64,000 bases of DNA, taken from assembly GCF_022699665.1 (NCBI RefSeq), contig NZ_JALDNB010000011.1:124001-188000 (forward strand), in the 5' to 3' direction. Position 1 is the first letter of the stretch, and every line of letters begins with the position of its first letter. This document shows positions 15,156 to 23,323 of the stretch, piece by piece. Origin of the DNA: Chryseobacterium aahli (GTDB lineage Bacteria; Bacteroidota; Bacteroidia; Flavobacteriales; Weeksellaceae). The notes beneath the pieces were generated by a model. That model was not told the origin of the DNA. It did no database searches and saw only the letters and a list, made by a program, of their open reading frames with translations. The translations under genes and the position numbers were made by a program.

Positions 15156-18100
15156 TTAATTTTCTGCTCTGTTTCTTACTTTAGTGTGATAGAACACATT
15201 TGGTTTTGTGCCAATCTCTTCAAGTAAATGATATCTTCTGTTGCTAGAATATAATTCTCTCACTTCAGATTCTTTGTCATTCATGTCTCCAAACATCAGT
15301 GATCCTGTTGAACAAGCCGAAGCACAAGCTACTGAATTTTTAAATTCATTATCTGTTACTTTTCTGTTTTCCTTCTTAGCATTTAAGATGGTTGCCTGAG
15401 TCTGTTGGATACACATTGAACATTTTTCCATTACCCCTCTTGTTCTTACAACAACATCCGGGTTAAGTACCATTCTTCCTAAATCGTTATTTTGATTAAA
15501 ATCAAAACGGTCATTCAGGTTATATGTAAACCAGTTGAAACGTCTTACTTTGTACGGACAGTTGTTTGCACAATATCTAGTACCGATACATCTGTTGTAA
15601 GCCATGTGGTTTTGACCTTGCTTACCGTGTGAAGTAGCCGCTACCGGACATACCGTTTCACATGGAGCGTGGTTACAGTGTTGACACATTACCGGCTGGA
15701 AGATCACATCTGGACTTTCATTTGGTTCAATCAAGATGTCGTACAATTGAGGAACATTTAAGCCTCTTTCAACACCTTCTTTAGTCTCGATTTTTTCTTT
15801 TGCAGAATAGTAACGGTCAATTCTCAACCAGTACATATCTCTAGACATTCTGATTTCTTCTTTCCCTACAACAGGAACGTTGTTTTCTGCCTGACAAGCA
15901 ATAATACATGCTCCACAACCAGTACAAGAGTTCAAGTCAACTGATAAGTTGAAGTGAGGACCGTCTGTATCATCAAATGCATCCCAAAGGTCAATTTTAC
16001 CTGCTGGTAATGCACCGCTGATCGTATGATATTCCAATGGCTTGTTCCATCCATGGTGTTCATCATCAAATGCTACATTTAAGTATTCCGTTAACGGAAC
16101 TTCTTTAGCAATATCATAACGACCCATTAGAGTGTTTTGAAGCTGAATACCTGCAAACTCGTGGCTTTCACCTGTTTTTTCTATTTTAACATTAGAAATA
16201 ACAAGGTTAGAACCATCAAATAAAGGATAAGCATTTACCCCAGTATCTGCAGTTGCTCCTGAATCTTTTTTACCATAACCAAGCGCAAGACCTACTGATC
16301 CGTCTGCTTGTCCCGGCTGAATAAATACAGGAACGTCCTTTATCGTTACTCCATTTACTGTAAGATTTACAATAGAACCGTCTAACTGCATTCTTGCATT
16401 CAGGTCATTTTCTATACCTAAATCTTTCGCATCTTTCGGAGAAATCGTTAAGTAATTGTCCCAAGACATTCTTGTCAATGGATCTGGTAATTCCTGCAAC
16501 CAAGGATTGTTTGCCTGAGTTCCGTCACCAATTGAAGTCTTTGTATACAAAACTAATTCTAAATCTGAAGCTTTAAAGTTTCCTAATTCAGCAACAGCCT
16601 GTGCAGCGTTTCCGCCAACGTAAGATAAAGTAGTTGCATTAGTAGAAGCTACTATACCATTATACAAAGCTTTATTGAATGAAGTCCCACCTAAAACAGA
16701 AGCTGAATTCGCTTTTAAATAATCGTAATAATTGTTTGCTGCGTTGTTCTTTCCGTTTTTCCAAACCAATAGAGATTCTTCAATCTGTCTTGATTTGTAA
16801 ATTTTCTGGATCGTTGGCTGCATTAATGAATAAACTCCAGACTGAGGCTCAATATCACCCCAAGATTCTAGCCAGTTAGCTACCGGAATTACAGCTTTCG
16901 CTGCTTTATACATTTCGTTTTTCTTGTCTGCAACAGCAATAACATAAGGAACTTTAGCTAAAGATTTTTTGAAATCTTGTCCTTTGTGATGAGAATAAAT
17001 CGGGTCAACATTGTTTGTGATTAAAACACCAACTTGTCCGCCATTTACCCATCCTAAAAATTCCTGGAATCTTGCTTTGTCAAACTCTTTTAAGAAGTTT
17101 GCTTTACCAGTGAAAGCTACTGAACCTAGTTTTTGGTTGATTAAGTGAGCTAAAACCTGAGCACCTTTAGAACCGTCAGCGAAAACAACAGCTTTGCTTC
17201 CTTTTGCTGATAATTCTTTAGCAAGTTCGTTAGCTAATTTATCTGAAGAGCCACCTCCAACAATTGCGTTGTAAACTTCAACCAAAGTTTTGTTTACAGC
17301 ACTTGGCTTTAATCTGTATCTTGAATCTGCATTAGCTCCAGTCAATGACATGTTTGATTCCACTTGAATGTGTCTCAACATGTTTGCTCCCGGCTTTCTT
17401 GCTGCAGCGTAAGAAGTCTCTAAACTTGCTGCATTGTATTCTCCTAAGAAATCTGCCTGGAAAGCAACCACCAATTCAGAACCTTTAAGGTCATAAACAG
17501 GTAAAGCTCTCTGTCCGAATACTTCCTGTGCAGCATCCAAAGAAGCAGCGTAAGGAATTGCATCATAAGTTACCAGTTCAGCGGTAGGATATTTAGCTTT
17601 AAATTCAGCAAATAGTTTTTTGAATGTAGGTGAAGCAAAAGAGTGAGATAATAAAACAATTCTTTTACCTGAAGCTTTAGCCTCTTCTAAACCTTTGATT
17701 ACAAAATCATCTACTTTATCAAAAGTTTCGTCTTTCCCTTCAAACTTAGGCTGCTTTACTTTATCGTTATCATAAAGAGAAAGTACACTTGCCTGAGCTC
17801 TTGCGTTAGTTTTACCTAAATCACCAGCTGCCGGATTTGGATCAATTTTGATAGGTCTTCCTTCTCTGGTTTTTACTAAAACACTTGCGAAATCGAAACC
17901 GTCAAAATATGTTGAAGCGTAATAATTAGGAACTCCCGGAATAATATCATGTGGCTTTACCACATAAGGAATTGTTTTGATTACCGGTGCCTCACAAGCT
18001 GCTAAAGTAACTGCTGCAGTAGAGAATCCTAATAACTTCAAGAAATCTCTTCTTGTTGTACTAGCATCACTTTTCTCAGCATCTCCTAAGAAATCTTCTA

Positions 18101-18200
18101 CCGGAATTTCTTCTTGGAACTCTTTAAGAGCCAGCTTTCCGTTTAGGGAAGGGTCTTTAAGTTCGTGAATACTTCTAAATTGTATTTTGTTTGAAGCCAT
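15156..18200 (-). CDS. actB: Alternative complex III subunit ActB (molybdopterin-oxidoreductase-like plus Fe-S domain)
   Basis: Fused periplasmic subunit of 1014 residues. A twin-arginine motif RRDFLKLLGF at about residues 49-58 is followed by a possible lipobox (TLAACEAP), so the protein is exported folded. Residues about 70-700 resemble a molybdopterin oxidoreductase; known ActB proteins lack the cofactor. The C-terminal part has four cysteine groups for Fe-S clusters: CTGCGACIIACQAENN, CQHCNHAPCETVCP, CIGTRYCANNCP and CSMCIQQTQ with a later CASAC. These carry electrons from quinol to the haem subunits. It lies 23 bases after actA. Confidence 0.97.
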   Translation of the reverse strand: MASNKIQFRSIHELKDPSLNGKLALKEFQEEIPVEDFLGDAEKSDASTTRRDFLKLLGFSTAAVTLAACEAPVIKTIPYVVKPHDIIPGVPNYYASTYFDGFDFASVLVKTREGRPIKIDPNPAAGDLGKTNARAQASVLSLYDNDKVKQPKFEGKDETFDKVDDFVIKGLEEAKASGKRIVLLSHSFASPTFKKLFAEFKAKYPTAELVTYDAIPYAASLDAAQEVFGQRALPVYDLKGSELVVAFQADFLGEYNAASLETSYAAARKPGANMLRHIQVESNMSLTGANADSRYRLKPSAVNKTLVEVYNAIVGGGSSDKLANELAKELSAKGSKAVVFADGSKGAQVLAHLINQKLGSVAFTGKANFLKEFDKARFQEFLGWVNGGQVGVLITNNVDPIYSHHKGQDFKKSLAKVPYVIAVADKKNEMYKAAKAVIPVANWLESWGDIEPQSGVYSLMQPTIQKIYKSRQIEESLLVWKNGKNNAANNYYDYLKANSASVLGGTSFNKALYNGIVASTNATTLSYVGGNAAQAVAELGNFKASDLELVLYTKTSIGDGTQANNPWLQELPDPLTRMSWDNYLTISPKDAKDLGIENDLNARMQLDGSIVNLTVNGVTIKDVPVFIQPGQADGSVGLALGYGKKDSGATADTGVNAYPLFDGSNLVISNVKIEKTGESHEFAGIQLQNTLMGRYDIAKEVPLTEYLNVAFDDEHHGWNKPLEYHTISGALPAGKIDLWDAFDDTDGPHFNLSVDLNSCTGCGACIIACQAENNVPVVGKEEIRMSRDMYWLRIDRYYSAKEKIETKEGVERGLNVPQLYDILIEPNESPDVIFQPVMCQHCNHAPCETVCPVAATSHGKQGQNHMAYNRCIGTRYCANNCPYKVRRFNWFTYNLNDRFDFNQNNDLGRMVLNPDVVVRTRGVMEKCSMCIQQTQATILNAKKENRKVTDNEFKNSVACASACSTGSLMFGDMNDKESEVRELYSSNRRYHLLEEIGTKPNVFYHTKVRNRAEN

Positions 18201-18223
18201 TTATACTTCTGATTTTTTAGTTA

Positions 18224-19576
18224 TTAATAATGACATTTACCACACTCAAGACCTCCAATTGCATCTACAGTAATCTTACCGCCATCTTGAGGGTATTGCT
18301 TTTTAAGCTTTTCGTGTAGATTTTTGAAGTATTCTTTATTATAACCGTTGTTCATATCAACTTCTGTTGTTCTGTGACATTCGATACACCATCCCATAGT
18401 GAAGTCATTTGCCATTTGTACCACATTCATTGTATCAATTTTTCCGTGACAAGCTTTACATACAACATCAATCTTGTTGTCAGGATTTTTCTTGTTGAAT
18501 GAGTTGATAATCGCTTGCTCACCTGCTACTACGTGCTGAGAGTGGTTGAAGTACACGAAATCTGGCATGTTGTGAATTCTTGTCCATTCTACAGGAGTTG
18601 TTTTACCTGTGTACTGTTGTTTTTCTGCATCCCAACCAGTTGCAGCATAAATTTTCTGGATTTCTCCATCGTAGAATGCTTTATCTTTTCCTGGCTCAAT
18701 GTATTTACCTTTGTACTCAGAAATTGTTCTGTGACAGTTCATACAAACGTTCATAGAAGGAATTTCAGAAACCTTACCGTATTTAGCACTTGAGTGACAC
18801 AATTGACAGTCGATTTTATTTTCTCCAGCGTGAATTTTGTGAGAGAAGTAGATAGGTTGTTCAGGCTTATAACCTTTGTAAACACCGATCCACATGATCC
18901 AGTTCCATACACCGTAAGTTGCTAGTATAGCCAAAACAGCTAAAAGACCTTTACCGATATAGTGGTATTTTTCGTAGATTTCACTGAAAGATTTTACTCT
19001 TGTTTCGTTAAGTCCTGCTAAATCGTCAGACTGACCTAGTTTTACTAACTGTCTCAGTTTGACTAAGATCCAAACCAATAAAGCAGCAATTGCTAAAAGT
19101 GAAATAATGACAATACTTGAAGTCGTGTTATTTGCCGGTGTTCCTGCTGCAGGTGCTCCCGGTGCAGGAGTTTCTGCCACAGCAGCTACAGGTGCAGGAG
19201 GATTAGTTGTGTACTCTAAAATGTCGTCAATATCCTTATCTGTAAGATTAGGAAAGACCTGCATTTCAGTCTTGTTGTACTTTTCAAAAACTTCGTTGGC
19301 ATACTTATCGCCAGAAGCTCTGAGTGCTTTGTTGTCTTTAATCCACTTGTGAAGCCATTCTGTGTCTAGTCCCTGCTCAGACTTAAGTCTTTCTACCACA
19401 CCTTTCAATGCTGGTCCTACAACTTGTTTGTCTAAAGCGTGACATGCCGTACAGTTTGCCTTAAAAAGTTTCTCACCGTTTGCAGGATCGCCTTGCCCGT
19501 AAATTGAAGCACTTGTTGATAGCAATAAACCTATCGCAATCAGCCCTTTTTTATAATGCTTTCTCCAACTAATCAT
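18224..19576 (-). CDS. actA: Alternative complex III subunit ActA (multihaem cytochrome c)
   Basis: Exported multihaem cytochrome of 450 residues and first gene of the act operon. Six CxxCH haem motifs are visible: CTACH at residues 42-46, then after a transmembrane segment (about 155-172) CQLCH, CMNCH, CKACH, CIECH and CGKCH, the last three residues from the end. The first motif lies in a separate monohaem cytochrome c-like domain joined by an Ala/Pro linker (APVAAVAETPAPGAPAAGTP). The other five form the known pentahaem part. The -7 element is at 19623-19630. Confidence 0.95.
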   Translation of the reverse strand: MISWRKHYKKGLIAIGLLLSTSASIYGQGDPANGEKLFKANCTACHALDKQVVGPALKGVVERLKSEQGLDTEWLHKWIKDNKALRASGDKYANEVFEKYNKTEMQVFPNLTDKDIDDILEYTTNPPAPVAAVAETPAPGAPAAGTPANNTTSSIVIISLLAIAALLVWILVKLRQLVKLGQSDDLAGLNETRVKSFSEIYEKYHYIGKGLLAVLAILATYGVWNWIMWIGVYKGYKPEQPIYFSHKIHAGENKIDCQLCHSSAKYGKVSEIPSMNVCMNCHRTISEYKGKYIEPGKDKAFYDGEIQKIYAATGWDAEKQQYTGKTTPVEWTRIHNMPDFVYFNHSQHVVAGEQAIINSFNKKNPDNKIDVVCKACHGKIDTMNVVQMANDFTMGWCIECHRTTEVDMNNGYNKEYFKNLHEKLKKQYPQDGGKITVDAIGGLECGKCHY

Positions 19577-19622
19577 TTAAATTGTCTTATGTTAGTAAAT
19601 ATTGAATGTGTAATCAATCCCG

Positions 19623-19630
19623 CAAAAATA
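19623..19630 (-). promoter_or_regulatory. -7 promoter element of the act operon
   Basis: TATTTTTG on the minus strand, 46 bases before the actA ATG. No TTG element was found at standard spacing; this is the only -7 match in the 183-base divergent region on this strand. Confidence 0.5.
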
Positions 19631-19714
19631 ATATTTTTAACATGAATTTAACGGCATATACAAAGGGGAAAATGTCATTATGGTTTAATTTGTAACTATT
19701 CTAAATAACTATGG

Positions 19715-19744
19715 TTGCTGTATTTTCAAATTATTCTAAATTTG
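19715..19744 (+). promoter_or_regulatory. Promoter of the SPOR-domain gene
   Basis: TTG at 19715-19717, a 19-base spacer and TAAATTTG at 19737-19744 match both promoter elements. The start codon is 15 bases downstream. Confidence 0.65.
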
Positions 19745-19759
19745 CAGAAACAAGTTTAA

Positions 19760-20293
19760 ATGAGAAATTTCATAAAAATATTTTCGGCACTTTCATTCTT
19801 TGGTTTTTATACCTTTGATGCCCAACAGGTTGTAAAGAAAGATACTTTGTCCGGAACAGAGCTGGTAATGACGATGGATTCGCGAGTGAGTGATGCAATG
19901 AGCAGTCTCGAAGAGAAATGTGCACGAGTTGCGATGAATAATTCTACGCCTACAGATTACGATGCTCCGGCGAGACCACCTAAAATTTTTGTTCCAAGTA
20001 GGGAGTTGACGAATGCAGAAGTTTGTAGAAAAAACCCAAGAATTTTAGGATTTAAAATTCAGATTACGACGGTAAAAAGTAATGAGGAAGCAAACGAAGT
20101 GAAAGCCTATTTCAGAAAAAGATTCCCGAATCTTAAGGTTGAGACAGATGCTTCTTTAAGACCAAATTATAAGATTTTAGCAGGAAGTTATTTCACAAAA
20201 CAAAGTGCTGCGGCTGATCTTTCAAGAGTAAGAGAATACTTCAAATCTGCGGTTGCAGTACAGTACAGAATTTTTTGTGCAGAGGCAAAATAG
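19760..20293 (+). CDS. Exported SPOR-domain protein
   Basis: Exported protein of 177 residues with a signal peptide (IKIFSALSFFGFYTFDAQ). The C-terminal half, residues about 92-174 (RILGFKIQITTVKSNEEANE ... KILAGSYFTKQSAAADLSRV), is a SPOR domain, which binds denuded glycan strands of peptidoglycan at division sites. The part in between is short and has no recognised domain. The gene is monocistronic with a good promoter and a strong terminator and is divergent from the act operon. Confidence 0.88.
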   Translation: MRNFIKIFSALSFFGFYTFDAQQVVKKDTLSGTELVMTMDSRVSDAMSSLEEKCARVAMNNSTPTDYDAPARPPKIFVPSRELTNAEVCRKNPRILGFKIQITTVKSNEEANEVKAYFRKRFPNLKVETDASLRPNYKILAGSYFTKQSAAADLSRVREYFKSAVAVQYRIFCAEAK

Positions 20294-20308
20294 ATTTTAA
20301 AATATTTT

Positions 20309-20347
20309 AAAAAGGGCGGAGAAATTTAAATTTCTCCGCCCTTTTTT
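20309..20347. terminator. Terminator between convergent genes
   Basis: Very stable stem AAAGGGCGGAGAAATTT / AAATTTCTCCGCCCTTT with flanking A-run and T-run. It follows the SPOR gene and ends at the stop codon of the convergent membrane protein gene. Confidence 0.88.
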
Positions 20348-21621
20348 TATTGGTAGTATTTGTTTAGAAATTCAAAGAAATCTATCATTCGGTGGTAATT
20401 GTTTAGTAGCAAAAAAACAGTTAAAGCACCGATACTTATTGTTAGAAAAGATAATGTTTTTGGTGAATTCCCGTAAGCGAAAAATAACCAGCCCAGCAGT
20501 AATGGATAAACAAAAACGAAGTGTCCGCCGTAGATATATGAGGTGTGAAGGCCAAATCTGAAGATGCAGTGAATGGCAATATCGACCAAAAAAGAAATCA
20601 TAAGAATCTGAATCAATTTGTTTTTGAAATTTTTAAAATAGCTCCACAAAACAAAACTTAAAATCAGTCCGATGAAAATGTAGGCAAATGCGGTAGAGTA
20701 AGTCTCCATGAAGATGGCTTTAAAGTAAAAACCTTTCATATTGTGCTTTTCTCGGATGAAAAAACTAGGGAAAAGAATGTTTCCTCCAAAAAAATAAGAA
20801 TAAATCATATCCCAAATTGGCGTCGACTTCACATTCGAGAACTTTTCATACTGTTCACCAGATTTCGAAAGGATGTTTTGGTACTTAAAATCAATCCGGT
20901 TCAAATATAAAAGAATAAAAACTCCACAAGATAGGATTACTCGGAAAGCTGCATTTCCAAATTTTTTCCAGCTCTTAAATAGGCCTTTTTCAAAAATAAC
21001 AGGGATGAATATTTTAACAATATTTGTTACAGTCAGTCCACCAATTGTTACTCCGGCAAGTACCAATGCAGAACCCGCAATTTTTCCGTCTTTTTTAAAT
21101 CTGATAGCGGTGTAATAATTGAATAGGACCAATAGAAACAGCGTGTAGGTATATGTTTCCGGCGTGAAAGAAAGAAGAATATTCGTTGAAAATAAACTGA
21201 AAAAGAAAACAATCAGTAAGCTAATTATCAGCGGAAGTCTGATGATGTTTTTTAAATATTTATAAATCTGAACCAAGCTTAAACTGATAATAAAATTGCT
21301 TAACCAAGCCAGAATCAATCTGAAACTCACATCCGTTTTTCCATTCGTAAAAAACAAAACAGAATCTCGCATCCAATTAAAAAAGTAATAGGAGAGAGGG
21401 TGTCTTTCAAAGCTGCCACCGGTCATGATGATGGCTTTATTATCGAAACTGAAGTACGCATCCCAAGGAATTCTGCTGTCGAAAATAATTCGGTAGTTGA
21501 GCGCAATGTATGAGCCCAGAATTCCGTAGGCAGTTAAAAAGAAGATGAAAATTCCCAACTCAAAAAATGTAGAAGGAAAAACAATTTTAAAAAAGTTTAA
21601 AAATTTTGATTTAATAGACAC
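20347..21621 (-). CDS. Polytopic membrane protein, possibly GT-C-type glycosyltransferase
   Basis: Hydrophobic protein of about 424 residues with roughly ten membrane segments. The first loop contains FDSRIPWDAYFSFDNKAIIM and GGSFERHPLSYYFFNWMRDS, which resembles the acidic periplasmic loop of GT-C glycosyltransferases, but no family is recognised with certainty. The frame extends to a GTG at 21660, which lies in the terminator stem of selO and upstream of a -7 element (TATTTTTG, 21644-21637). GTG 21621 (VSIKSKFLNF) is therefore the likelier start. It shares its end with the terminator of the convergent SPOR gene. Confidence 0.7.
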   Translation of the reverse strand: MSIKSKFLNFFKIVFPSTFFELGIFIFFLTAYGILGSYIALNYRIIFDSRIPWDAYFSFDNKAIIMTGGSFERHPLSYYFFNWMRDSVLFFTNGKTDVSFRLILAWLSNFIISLSLVQIYKYLKNIIRLPLIISLLIVFFFSLFSTNILLSFTPETYTYTLFLLVLFNYYTAIRFKKDGKIAGSALVLAGVTIGGLTVTNIVKIFIPVIFEKGLFKSWKKFGNAAFRVILSCGVFILLYLNRIDFKYQNILSKSGEQYEKFSNVKSTPIWDMIYSYFFGGNILFPSFFIREKHNMKGFYFKAIFMETYSTAFAYIFIGLILSFVLWSYFKNFKNKLIQILMISFLVDIAIHCIFRFGLHTSYIYGGHFVFVYPLLLGWLFFAYGNSPKTLSFLTISIGALTVFLLLNNYHRMIDFFEFLNKYYQ

Positions 21622-21636
21622 GTATTTAAATTTCTG

Positions 21637-21644
21637 CAAAAATA
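21637..21644 (-). promoter_or_regulatory. -7 promoter element of the polytopic membrane protein gene
   Basis: TATTTTTG on the minus strand, 15 bases before GTG 21621. Its position argues against the longer reading from 21660. Confidence 0.4.
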
Positions 21645-21652
21645 AAATAAAA

Positions 21653-21676
21653 AAACTCACCGATGAGGGTGAGTTT
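21653..21676 (-). terminator. Terminator of selO
   Basis: Stem AAACTCACC / GGTGAGTTT with a short loop and T-run on the minus strand (A-run at 21649-21655), 29 bases after the selO stop. Confidence 0.75.
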
Positions 21677-21705
21677 GATATTTAATTCTGCTATTTTTTT
21701 GTCAT

Positions 21706-23247
21706 TTAAGAACTACAAGAAAGCATTGAACATCCAGAAATATCATCATAATTGGAAGGTCTTTTCACCGAGAACTCAGGAAAAATTTCTTCATAGGGAT
21801 TTTCTAAAGCCTTTGTTAATTTTTCTAGCATTTCTATTTTTCCTTCGTTAATTTCTTCGATGCATTCAAATAAAAGATAGTTTCTCAAAAGAAATTTCGG
21901 GTTTGCTTTCTTCATTAAATTTAATGAATCTTCTTTTGAAATTGAGTTACTTTCTAATCGTGACTGATATTGTTCAATGAAATTTTCAATCTTTCTGATT
22001 TTAACCTCATCCAAAATAGTGTAAGAAATTTTCTGAAAATCTGTTTTAAAATCAGTAATAAAATCAATTTTTTCCAATAAATTGAAAAATAATGTATAGT
22101 CGAGTTGAAGTTCCTGCATCAAGCCTTGCCAATTGGTGAAAAATTCTTCGTCGGTTTCTTTTAATTCATCAAAACCAAATTTATTGCAAAGCATTTCGTC
22201 ATGCGCTTTCCAAAAATAGCTTCCGTAAGAATTCAAAGTTTCTTCGAGGAATTTTTCATCCTTAATTAATGCAAAAAGGGCATTGGCCAATTGCCATAGG
22301 TTCCATTGAGAAATTTGACCTTGTTTCCCGAAAGCGTATCTTCTTCCCGGTAAATCTGTTGTGTTTGGAGTGAAATTTAAATCATATTCATCCATCATCG
22401 AAAACGGTCCGAAGTCAATTGTCAAACCGAGAATCGACATGTTGTCGGTATTCATCACACCATGTACGAAACCAACTCTGAACCATTCAACCATTAAATC
22501 TGCAGTTTTAGTACAAACGGATTGGAAAAAGTCTTTATATTTTTGTTCGCTTTCGGAAGTGATTTCGGGGAAGTAATTTTTGATTGTGAAATCTGCCAAT
22601 TTCTGTAAAGTATCGATTTCTTTTTGAGCAGACATTAGTTCAAAATGTCCGAAACGCAGAAAACTTTCTGCAGTTCTTACCACCACTGCGCCTTTTTCTT
22701 CTTGTGGATTTCCACTGTACATCATATCACGTACTACATTTTCTCCGGTGAAGCACAAACTTAATCCTCTTGTAGTAGGAATTCCTAAATGATACATCGC
22801 TTCGCTCATTAAATATTCTCTGACAGAAGATCTTAAAACTGCTCTTCCGTCAGCGTGTCTGGAGTATGGTGTTGCTCCCGCGCCTTTCCATTGGATTTCA
22901 GTTTTCAGACCTTCATTGTTTTCTATTTCCCCGGCAAGAATTGCTCTTCCGTCACCCAATTGTCCTGCCCAGTTTCCAAATTGATGTCCGGCGTAGGCGG
23001 TGGCATAGGTTTTTATATTCTCAGGTAAATTATTTCCGACAAGAAAATCAAGATCGTTGTCATTCAATTTTCCCAAACCTATTTCTTCGGAAAGTTTTTC
23101 GTTAAAAACAATCAGTTTAGGCTTATCAAATCCCACAGGATCTATGGTAGAAAACAAAACTTTAGGCGTATTTCTCTGGATTGGATTTTTGGAAAAATCA
23201 CCTGGAAAAATTTCAAGAAATGGTTGTTTGATATTTTGAAGATTCAT
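21706..23247 (-). CDS. Protein adenylyltransferase SelO (YdiU family)
   Basis: Pseudokinase-fold enzyme that transfers AMP to Ser, Thr or Tyr of target proteins, implicated in the oxidative stress response in E. coli. The 513 residues include YAGHQFGNWAGQLGDGRAI (nucleotide-binding loop), GAGATPYSRHADGRAVLRSS, PTTRGLSLCFTGE and the metal-binding HGVMNTDNMSILGLTIDFGP. The protein ends CSMLSCSS; eukaryotic homologues carry selenocysteine near this position. A TAAATTTG element (23259-23252) is only 4 bases before the ATG, so the mRNA may be leaderless. It has its own terminator at 21653-21676. Confidence 0.93.
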   Translation of the reverse strand: MNLQNIKQPFLEIFPGDFSKNPIQRNTPKVLFSTIDPVGFDKPKLIVFNEKLSEEIGLGKLNDNDLDFLVGNNLPENIKTYATAYAGHQFGNWAGQLGDGRAILAGEIENNEGLKTEIQWKGAGATPYSRHADGRAVLRSSVREYLMSEAMYHLGIPTTRGLSLCFTGENVVRDMMYSGNPQEEKGAVVVRTAESFLRFGHFELMSAQKEIDTLQKLADFTIKNYFPEITSESEQKYKDFFQSVCTKTADLMVEWFRVGFVHGVMNTDNMSILGLTIDFGPFSMMDEYDLNFTPNTTDLPGRRYAFGKQGQISQWNLWQLANALFALIKDEKFLEETLNSYGSYFWKAHDEMLCNKFGFDELKETDEEFFTNWQGLMQELQLDYTLFFNLLEKIDFITDFKTDFQKISYTILDEVKIRKIENFIEQYQSRLESNSISKEDSLNLMKKANPKFLLRNYLLFECIEEINEGKIEMLEKLTKALENPYEEIFPEFSVKRPSNYDDISGCSMLSCSS

Positions 23248-23251
23248 GGTT

Positions 23252-23259
23252 CAAATTTA
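23252..23259 (-). promoter_or_regulatory. -7 promoter element directly before selO
   Basis: TAAATTTG on the minus strand, 4 bases before the ATG. If used, transcription would start at or next to the start codon. Confidence 0.4.
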
Positions 23260-23273
23260 TGAAAACAAGGCCA

Positions 23274-23306
23274 AAAAAAGACCTTTCAGTGATTGAAAGG
23301 TCTTAT
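23274..23306 (-). terminator. Terminator of the ricT-gldH-PBP1A operon
   Basis: Stem AAGACCTTTCA / TGAAAGGTCTT with seven T on the minus strand, 18 bases after the PBP1A stop codon. Confidence 0.85.
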
Positions 23307-23323
23307 TATAATTATTAAAAATT

